The notes under the pieces: generated by a model
What the model was told of the DNA's origin: nothing
Databases searched by the model: none
What the model saw: the letters and a program-made list of their open reading frames with translations, nothing else
Origin: Anaerolineales bacterium
Lineage (GTDB): Bacteria; Chloroflexota; Anaerolineae; Anaerolineales; UBA11858
Assembly (NCBI GenBank): GCA_015485245.1
Contig: WFTY01000005.1
Location: forward strand, 1 to 5,984
DNA: 5,984 bases
Direction: 5' to 3'
Program-made: the position numbers and the translations under genes
Part shown: positions 1-4,557 of the stretch, piece after piece
Numbering within the stretch: position 1 is the stretch's first letter
How the letters are laid out: every line of letters begins with the position of its first letter

Positions 1-111
1 CAGGCCAACTACCGCGGCCAACACAAACAAGGCGAAAGCGAACGCCAGCCAGCCAGCGATGCGGGAGCGGGGTGAAGCTTTCGATCGGGAAGGGCGTTTT
101 TTTGCAGTCAT
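1..111 (-). CDS. N-terminus of an unidentified membrane protein (partial)
   Basis: An ATG at 111-109 opens a frame that runs uninterrupted for 37 codons to the left edge. The product begins with a basic, Ser/Arg-rich stretch (MTAKKRPSRSKASPRSR) and then a hydrophobic segment from about residue 18 to the edge (IAGWLAFAFALFVLAAVVGL), which is a classic cytoplasmic basic tail plus a first transmembrane helix or uncleaved signal anchor. The start lies four bases after the stop of the TPR gene (116-118), so the two are almost certainly co-transcribed and probably translationally coupled. An ATG overlapping that stop (119-117) is closed after three codons and cannot be the start. Only the anchor is visible, so no function can be assigned; the body of the protein should lie outside the membrane if this is a single-pass anchor. 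Confidence 0.75.
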   Translation of the reverse strand, partial: MTAKKRPSRSKASPRSRIAGWLAFAFALFVLAAVVGL

Positions 112-115
112 CCGC

Positions 116-1363
116 TCATCCTGGAGTGGTGCTTGGTGTGGGCGTGTCGCTGGGCAACGGCGTGTCCGTCGGCACAGGCGTATCGGTAGCTGTGGGCAGA
201 GGGGTGTTGGTCGGAACAGGCGTGTCGGACGGCAAAGGCGTATCCGTCGAGGTGGGGACTGTAGGCGTATCGGTGACCGTCGCCGCGGGAGAAGGGGTCA
301 TGGTAGCCGTGGGAGTGAAAGTCGCCGCGTTGACGGTCGGCGTGAGCGTGGAGGTGGGCGACGGCCCGGCGGTGGCGGTGAACGTGACCGTCGGGGTCAT
401 CGTCGGCGTCAGCGTCAACGAGGGCGTCGCCGAGGGCGCGGACGTCGGCGGGGCGCAGCGATAGGCCACATACGTCGCCGTTGGTTCGACCTCGGGGTTG
501 TTGTCGTACGCCAGCGCCCGCTCATATTGCGTCCGCGCGGCGCACCACTCCCCCTCCGCGGCCAGTTGATTCCCGAAGTGAATCAAAGACCAGTGATACC
601 GCCAGGCAGCCGTCAGACCAGAACCGTCGCGCAGACCGGGCACAGCGGCAGCGACCTGCCCAAAATAATAGACGGCCTGCTCCGGGTAAGCCTCCCAGAA
701 CCCCAGCGCGGTGAGGTAAAGCCGCGCCCAATCACGGTACACTGTGGCGTTGTAATCCAGGGGGCCAAATTTTTCCGCCAACGAGAGGTCGTAAATCCCG
801 CCCTCCAGGTCGCCCTGCAACAGGATACGCTGCTCGCCGCGTTGACGCAAGGCGGTGTAGAGCATATCGTCCACCTCCGTCACACGGTAATACAGGTCTT
901 CATCCCGCAGAGCCAGCAAAGCGACGATAGCGCCGTCCCAATCCCCCTGCGAGATTAGCAGTTGGGCGCGCTGAAAGATGGACTGTGCGCCGCTGAGGTC
1001 TCGCGTCGGGGTGAGCGTGGGGGTGGCCGAAGGGGTCAGCGTAGGAGGCGCGGGGGTAACAGTCGCCGTGGCGTGGAGCGCCTTCAGGCTGAGGGTGAGG
1101 TATTCCCAGGCCTCGGAGTAGTCATCGGGGCGCAGGGCGACCACATACTCCAGGCGCTGGCGCGCCAGGTCGTAGCGCCCGGCCTGGTAATCCTGCAAGC
1201 CAAGTTTGTACTGCTCGTACACCGCTTCATCGCTGACCGCCTGGAGCGTGCTCTGCGCCTGCTGCGCGCCCTGACGGTAGCCCGCCAGCGCGCCGACCAC
1301 GCCGGAGAGCACAATGCCCACCAGCGTGAGGAAAATCAACAGGAAGCGGAGAAAGCGTTTCAT
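116..1363 (-). CDS. Membrane-anchored TPR protein with Thr/Pro-rich C-terminal tail
   Basis: The product has 415 residues from the ATG at 1363. Residues 1-6 are basic and 7-28 form one hydrophobic helix, giving an N-terminal anchor with the rest outside the membrane. TPR-like helical pairs are visible at about 45-78, 124-157 and 255-290, with typical small/aromatic spacing (for example GRYDLARQRLEYVVALRPDD). Residues 97-120 are a short Thr/Pro linker and 305-415 a long Thr/Pro/Ser tail ending in hexad-like repeats. Two cysteines (274, 303) flank the last TPR. An in-frame TTG at 1375 would add four residues, but it overlaps a TATAAT box, so the ATG is preferred. TPR domains bind proteins and have no catalytic residues; the likely role is an envelope scaffold or a partner of the membrane protein encoded four bases downstream. 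The family type is one I associate with Anaerolineae, but the exact function is unknown. Confidence 0.88.
   Translation of the reverse strand: MKRFLRFLLIFLTLVGIVLSGVVGALAGYRQGAQQAQSTLQAVSDEAVYEQYKLGLQDYQAGRYDLARQRLEYVVALRPDDYSEAWEYLTLSLKALHATATVTPAPPTLTPSATPTLTPTRDLSGAQSIFQRAQLLISQGDWDGAIVALLALRDEDLYYRVTEVDDMLYTALRQRGEQRILLQGDLEGGIYDLSLAEKFGPLDYNATVYRDWARLYLTALGFWEAYPEQAVYYFGQVAAAVPGLRDGSGLTAAWRYHWSLIHFGNQLAAEGEWCAARTQYERALAYDNNPEVEPTATYVAYRCAPPTSAPSATPSLTLTPTMTPTVTFTATAGPSPTSTLTPTVNAATFTPTATMTPSPAATVTDTPTVPTSTDTPLPSDTPVPTNTPLPTATDTPVPTDTPLPSDTPTPSTTPG
131..274 (-). repeat. Hexad coding repeat in the Thr/Pro-rich tail
   Basis: This stretch encodes residues 364-411 of the TPR protein. The repeating unit is six residues, (D/N)TP(L/V/T)P(S/T), seen about seven times with occasional two- to three-residue insertions, giving an approximate 18-bp DNA period. 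The wider Thr/Pro-rich region extends to about position 451. Codons vary between units, so the repeat is kept at the protein level more than at the DNA level. Such tails are extended and are typical cell-wall spacers or sites of O-glycosylation; the latter is inference. Confidence 0.8.
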
Positions 1364-1374
1364 AAACTCGCACA

Positions 1375-1380
1375 ATTATA
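1375..1380 (-). promoter_or_regulatory. Probable -10 box of the TPR gene
   Basis: Read on the minus strand this is a perfect TATAAT. It ends 11 bases before the ATG at 1363, so a start site about 7 bases downstream would leave a leader of only some 4-5 nucleotides. No good -35 hexamer is seen at 16-19 bp upstream, and no Shine-Dalgarno sequence is well placed (only a GAG three bases from the ATG). Both facts fit a near-leaderless transcript. Confidence 0.5.
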
Positions 1381-1447
1381 AACCCATCGCGCCGGGCGAG
1401 TGGAGAAAGGGAAGCACGCAACCGCAGTCAAGGCGCAAGAAGCAAGA

Positions 1448-1480
1448 AGGTGACAGTCATCTGGCAGATGACTGTCACCT
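1448..1480. repeat. Perfect 33-bp inverted repeat between divergent promoters
   Basis: The left arm AGGTGACAGTCATCTG (1448-1463) and right arm CAGATGACTGTCACCT (1465-1480) are exact reverse complements around a single central G (1464). Each arm also holds a smaller palindrome, TGACAGTCA at 1451-1459 and TGACTGTCA at 1469-1477, with centres 18 bp apart. There is no T-tract on either side, and the element lies between two divergent genes, so a terminator is unlikely. It could be an operator for a dimeric or tetrameric regulator, since the right arm covers the expected -35 region of the plus-strand promoter. It could equally be a copy of a dispersed palindromic repeat. The structure is certain; the role is not. 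Confidence 0.9.
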
Positions 1481-1498
1481 GAGCGGGTGCGGTATAAT
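1468..1498 (+). promoter_or_regulatory. Probable promoter of the YtxH-like gene pair
   Basis: A perfect TATAAT lies at 1493-1498, 38 bp before the ATG at 1537, giving a leader of about 30 nucleotides that contains the ribosome binding site. The best -35 candidate is ATGACT at 1468-1473 (four of six matches to TTGACA), with a long 19-bp spacer; the hexamer at 17-bp spacing is poor. The -35 region falls inside the right arm of the inverted repeat, so a protein bound there would compete with RNA polymerase. The -10 call is fairly secure, the -35 is weak. Confidence 0.6.
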
Positions 1499-1521
1499 GG
1501 GATCAGGTCACAAACCCCCGC

Positions 1522-1528
1522 GGAGGAG
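1522..1528 (+). promoter_or_regulatory. Strong ribosome binding site of the YtxH-like gene
   Basis: GGAGGAG lies eight bases before the ATG at 1537. It is the strongest Shine-Dalgarno sequence in the window and fixes this start. It contrasts with the divergent TPR gene, which has none. Confidence 0.85.
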
Positions 1529-1536
1529 AATACCCC

Positions 1537-1761
1537 ATGAAACGTATCAGCAACTTCATCACCGGCTTCGTCTTTGGGGGCGTGCTGGCGGCATCCATCG
1601 TGCTGCTGCTCACGCCGACATCCGGCGAGGAACTGCGCGCCCAGGCGCAAGAGCGTGTAAAAGGGCTTCAAGAAGAGATCCAACGCGCCGCTGCCGCTCG
1701 CCGCGCCGAACTGGAAGCCCAACTGGAAGCGCTGCGCGCCGCGAGACCCGATCAAGGATAA
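1537..1761 (+). CDS. YtxH-like small membrane protein
   Basis: This 74-residue protein has a single glycine-rich helix at about residues 8-26, then the short motif LLLTPTSGEELR, then a charged amphipathic helix of about 43 residues rich in Ala, Glu, Gln and Arg that probably forms a coiled coil. This order (Gly-rich helix, then P-x-S-G-x-E-L-R, then coiled coil) is the hallmark of the YtxH domain family of small stress- or envelope-associated proteins, whose biochemical role is unknown. Length is normal for the family. The gene is driven by the TATAAT box at 1493 and shares a transcript with the two-TM protein that starts 10 bp after its stop. It is GC-rich, 45 of 60 bases at 1681-1740, in sharp contrast to the next gene. 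Family assignment is by motif only. Confidence 0.85.
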   Translation: MKRISNFITGFVFGGVLAASIVLLLTPTSGEELRAQAQERVKGLQEEIQRAAAARRAELEAQLEALRAARPDQG

Positions 1762-1771
1762 CGGCTGTATC

Positions 1772-2359
1772 GTGAAAGGCCAGAAGCGTTTCACCTGGCC
1801 AGGAGTAATTCTTTCTCTAATCGCTGGTGGAGTAGCGCTAGCCTATGGTGTGACTTGGGGGATGTATCTTGTATCAAAAGAACCGCCTCTTCGCCTCTCC
1901 GCGCCGCCAGCGCAAGCGGCAGCCATAGCAGGTATTTATGCAGATGGTTTCTTTCAAGCAGACCCGGTAATTCAAACAGTTGACGGCAAGATTTACCAAT
2001 ATGCCTGGATAAAAGAACAATATACCTGGGTGGATGGCTCCATACCAGAACACAAGCGCGACATGCCCTGCAAACGCCAGAACAAAGAACTCTTTGAAGC
2101 GGTAGCAGGAGGCATCGTTGATTGCCGCGGAGTGCAACCATTGGGGGAATGGTGTCCAGCGCCCTACACAGTGTTTGCGGTTGCCGAAGACGGAAACGTG
2201 TGGGTGTTCAGGAAAAACAAGCCTTGTGGCCTCGTCGCGATTGTGCTCAGCATTCTCCTAGGGGGTATTGGATTGGTGACAGGTGTTATCATCACTGCTG
2301 TAAAGGCTATACGCGGACGGGCGAGCAAGAGAAAGATGAACCCGGCACCAAGAGGTTAG
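1772..2359 (+). CDS. Unrecognised two-TM protein with four-cysteine outer domain
   Basis: The product has 195 residues from a GTG start at 1772. An AAGGA at 1754-1758 lies 13 bases upstream, a little far for a ribosome binding site; the next in-frame ATG (codon 31, 1862) would cut away the first helix, so GTG is preferred. A basic N-terminus (KGQKR) precedes TM1 at about 11-33. Residues 34-150 form a polar, aromatic-rich domain with cysteines at 100, 118 and 128, and a fourth (152) at the membrane edge. TM2 is at about 153-177, followed by a basic tail (RGRASKRKM). By the positive-inside rule both ends are cytoplasmic and the middle domain is outside, where cysteines could form two disulfides. 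Gene pairing with the YtxH-like protein suggests a shared envelope role. GC is low (51 of 120 bases at 1921-2040), which suggests a different history. I do not recognise a family. Confidence 0.8.
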   Translation: MKGQKRFTWPGVILSLIAGGVALAYGVTWGMYLVSKEPPLRLSAPPAQAAAIAGIYADGFFQADPVIQTVDGKIYQYAWIKEQYTWVDGSIPEHKRDMPCKRQNKELFEAVAGGIVDCRGVQPLGEWCPAPYTVFAVAEDGNVWVFRKNKPCGLVAIVLSILLGGIGLVTGVIITAVKAIRGRASKRKMNPAPRG

Positions 2360-2367
2360 TGGAAGAA

Positions 2368-2382
2368 AGCCGCCCGGTGGCT
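2368..2382. other. Short hairpin after the two-TM gene
   Basis: AGCCGC and GTGGCT can pair as a six-base stem with one G-U wobble and a three-base loop, starting nine bases after the stop of the two-TM gene. It is followed by AAAACCC on the plus strand, not by a U-run, so it is at best a weak transcript end or mRNA stabiliser for the plus-strand unit. The rest of 2360-2470 contains only this hairpin and the larger terminator hairpin. Confidence 0.25.
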
Positions 2383-2389
2383 AAAACCC

Positions 2390-2440
2390 ATATTAAACAC
2401 AATGAGCATGAGGCCTCACGGCTATCTCACGCCCATTGTG
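2390..2440 (-). terminator. Probable intrinsic terminator of the peptidase operon
   Basis: In minus-strand RNA, CACAATGGGCGTGAG (2440-2426) pairs over 15 positions with CTCATGCTCATTGTG (2412-2398), with two G-U wobbles and a 13-base loop. It is followed directly by UUUAAUAU (2397-2390). It begins about 30 bases after the peptidase stop at 2471. On the plus strand the two wobbles become A-C mismatches and no U-run follows, so the minus direction is favoured. The tail is short for a strong terminator, which limits confidence. Confidence 0.6.
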
Positions 2441-2470
2441 CATGCTGCCCGGCGAATCAGAATCCCCCGG

Positions 2471-4543
2471 CTAAGGCACTATCTCGAAGCGATAGGCTGC
2501 CTTCTGACGCGTGTACCGCGTCGTCCCGGCCACCACCAGAACCACCTCGTCTACCTCGCCGCCGATCGTGATGGGGATCTCCGCGCTGACATCTTCGTTC
2601 AAATCAATGTATTCCACCTGCGGCGTATCACCCATGCGGATCAACGCCAGGCGGAAGGTCTGCGGCAGCAAATTGCGCACACGCACAAACCCGGCCGCCT
2701 CCCAACCTCCTGCATCAGCCTCAAAATCACTGAAATAACCAATCTCCGGAATAGCCACATCGTCGAGCAAAAAGCCCTCCCCATTGACCGCGGCATCAGT
2801 GACATATTCAAAACGCAGATACACCTTCTTCCCAACGTAATTCGAGAGATCAACCGTCTCCTCAATCCAGCGCCCATCCCCGCCGGAGAGACCGTTGTAC
2901 CCCCAACCATAGCTGTTACCGGAAGGATCTTCCAGCGTGCCGGAGGGCGTGGTCAGGATCTGCCAGTGCTCGCCATCCAGAGAGGCCTCCACGTAAAGAT
3001 AATCGTAATCCTCTTCCAGGTCATACCACGTCCAATAGGTGAGCGTGAGCGGGCCGGAATACTGACTGAAATCAAAGCGGCGGGTGAGAGTCATATCCGA
3101 TTCGTCGCCCTTATTCGACCAGAAAGCATAGTCGCCGGAATAAACCTCCGCCGGCAGCAATCCCACCTGCGTGCTGCCCTCAAAGCGCAAGGTGTACGTC
3201 CCCGTGCAGGTGATGCGGATATAATCCGCGCCGTACTGGTGCACATCGCGCGTCTGCGTCTCCGTCGGGCAGACGGCCACGTCCTCCGTGGCGGAAACGC
3301 GCGGCGCCTCGGCGTAGTTCTCATATACATAACGGCCATCAGCGACCGATTCATCCAGCAGATAATTGGTCACCACCCAATCGAGGAACACGTCATCGGC
3401 GCGCAGCGCCTCACCGCTCTGCGGGTCGGTCGCCCCGAGCATCTCCAACACGGCGTCCACGCTCTCCATACCGTTCTCGGGGTGCGCCACCAGCGCCTGC
3501 GTAGCCTGATCGCCAAAGCGGTTGAGGAAATAGTTCAAAAACAGAAAACCTGCCCCATAATGCGGAGAAGTGGCGCTGGGGTCATTCGGCCAGTCGTTCA
3601 ATTGCATATCAGGCTCATCGGCAAAGAGGTAATCGAAACCGCCCGTATAGTAATCGTTGAGGAAAACCGCCAGTTCCGAGAAACCTTCGTTGAGCCAGGA
3701 CGTCTCATTGCGATCGCGATACCAGTGAATCATGTGCTGAAACTCATGCGCCAGCACACCCAGAGTGAAGGTCTCCGCCAGACCAACCGTGTCGGCGTTA
3801 AGCACGAAGGACTCATGGGCGTTGGAGTACTCGTGGGCCAGGGGGTGATACTCATCTGCCGAGGAGAAATACCCCGCCAGGTTGAAGCCTAACCCGCGGG
3901 CGTAGATGATATACAAATGCGGGTCGCCGTCCACACCGGGCGTCCACTCACTGCCGAAAAACGCCCGGTCGGTGGGGTAAATCTTGTTCTCAAATGTCTC
4001 GGCCAATGTTTGCAGCTCATCCGGATCAAACGAAACCCCCTCCTCGATCCAGTAATATGCGTGGTCGGTGACGTATTGCAGCACAACATCCACCTGAAAG
4101 CTCTCATTGGTGTCCACATTGGTCATCCACATCGTCTCGCGCGTGCCGACTGCCAGCGGCGCGGCGGGCGGCTCCACCGTGCGGGGGATGTTCTCAATCC
4201 CGCTCAACCGCTCGGCCAGATCAATCAGATCGTTGACCGGAATTTCGGCCTCTTGCAGCGTGCGCAGGGTGTCCTCCCCCGGGCGCAGAACAGCCTCCAT
4301 TTGAACGGGTTGCTGCTCCCCAGAGGGGGTTTGCGTCTCCGCGGGGGAGGGCGCGACGACCGTCTCGGTAGGGCGGATCACGACTGGCGTATCCGTGATG
4401 ACGTCGCTTTCCGTCTGCAGCGAAAAATCCGGGGATTGCAATGCCCCATACGCAATCCCGCCAAACACAACCAACGCCAGGAGCAGGCAACAACACAACA
4501 ACACCACTCCAACGCCCCCCAGGATAAGAACTACATTTTTCAT
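2471..4543 (-). CDS. Secreted or anchored zinc metallopeptidase (HExxH) with InhA-like C-terminal region
   Basis: The product has 690 residues. Residues 1-33 form a hydrophobic signal or anchor with an odd Cys triplet at 17-19; no lipobox is seen. Residues 40-130 are a Thr/Pro/Glu-rich linker. The catalytic domain spans about 135-420: HEFQH at 266-270 gives the two zinc histidines and catalytic Glu267, and the WLNEGFSE segment offers Glu286 as third ligand, the gluzincin pattern also seen in M30 (hyicolysin-like) and related bacterial enzymes. Residues 465-600 (FWSNKGDESDMTLTRRFDF, later FLLDDVAIPE) resemble the MAM-like beta-sandwich of immune inhibitor A peptidases, and 603-690 is a further beta-rich domain. 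It should cleave proteins outside the cell. The ATG at 4543 is well supported by AGAGGAA upstream. It lies 13 bp after the glycosyltransferase-like gene, in one operon. M30 versus M6 assignment is uncertain; peptidase activity is likely. Confidence 0.9.
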   Translation of the reverse strand: MKNVVLILGGVGVVLLCCCLLLALVVFGGIAYGALQSPDFSLQTESDVITDTPVVIRPTETVVAPSPAETQTPSGEQQPVQMEAVLRPGEDTLRTLQEAEIPVNDLIDLAERLSGIENIPRTVEPPAAPLAVGTRETMWMTNVDTNESFQVDVVLQYVTDHAYYWIEEGVSFDPDELQTLAETFENKIYPTDRAFFGSEWTPGVDGDPHLYIIYARGLGFNLAGYFSSADEYHPLAHEYSNAHESFVLNADTVGLAETFTLGVLAHEFQHMIHWYRDRNETSWLNEGFSELAVFLNDYYTGGFDYLFADEPDMQLNDWPNDPSATSPHYGAGFLFLNYFLNRFGDQATQALVAHPENGMESVDAVLEMLGATDPQSGEALRADDVFLDWVVTNYLLDESVADGRYVYENYAEAPRVSATEDVAVCPTETQTRDVHQYGADYIRITCTGTYTLRFEGSTQVGLLPAEVYSGDYAFWSNKGDESDMTLTRRFDFSQYSGPLTLTYWTWYDLEEDYDYLYVEASLDGEHWQILTTPSGTLEDPSGNSYGWGYNGLSGGDGRWIEETVDLSNYVGKKVYLRFEYVTDAAVNGEGFLLDDVAIPEIGYFSDFEADAGGWEAAGFVRVRNLLPQTFRLALIRMGDTPQVEYIDLNEDVSAEIPITIGGEVDEVVLVVAGTTRYTRQKAAYRFEIVP

Positions 4544-4550
4544 CGACAGT

Positions 4551-4557
4551 TTCCTCT
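4551..4557 (-). promoter_or_regulatory. Ribosome binding site of the metallopeptidase
   Basis: Read on the minus strand, AGAGGAA begins on the last base of the upstream TAA stop (4559-4557) and ends seven bases before the ATG at 4543. The overlap of stop codon and Shine-Dalgarno sequence suggests translational coupling and leaves no room for a separate promoter. Confidence 0.75.

Noticed and set aside
72..464. Plus-strand frame with a Val/Gly repeat product (GVSVGTGVSV-like)
   Set aside because: This is the antisense reading of the Thr/Pro tail (ACN/CCN codons read as NGT/NGG). It ends where the repeat ends and has no start signals.
59..958. Plus-strand open frame with a very Arg/Gly-rich product
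   Set aside because: The composition is what the complement of Thr/Pro repeat codons gives in a shifted frame. The minus-strand TPR frame explains the region.
1448..1480. Palindrome as an intrinsic terminator or a CRISPR repeat
   Set aside because: No U-run follows on either strand and neither flanking gene ends here; only one copy exists in the window, so there is no array.
1360..1794. Minus-strand open frame of 144 codons across the divergent intergenic region
   Set aside because: It overlaps the YtxH-like gene and both promoters, and its GDSHLPDDCHL peptide is simply the translated palindrome.
2409..2418. Ten-base perfect palindrome TGAGGCCTCA as a separate site
   Set aside because: It lies partly in the stem and partly in the loop of the larger hairpin at 2398-2440, and a ten-base palindrome is common by chance.
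2402..3892. Long plus-strand open frame of 496 codons antisense to the peptidase gene
   Set aside because: It is a GC-driven shadow: no Shine-Dalgarno sequence, no recognisable domain, a His/Arg/Ile-rich composition, and it lies opposite a gene with a clear HExxH motif. It would also run through the terminator hairpin.
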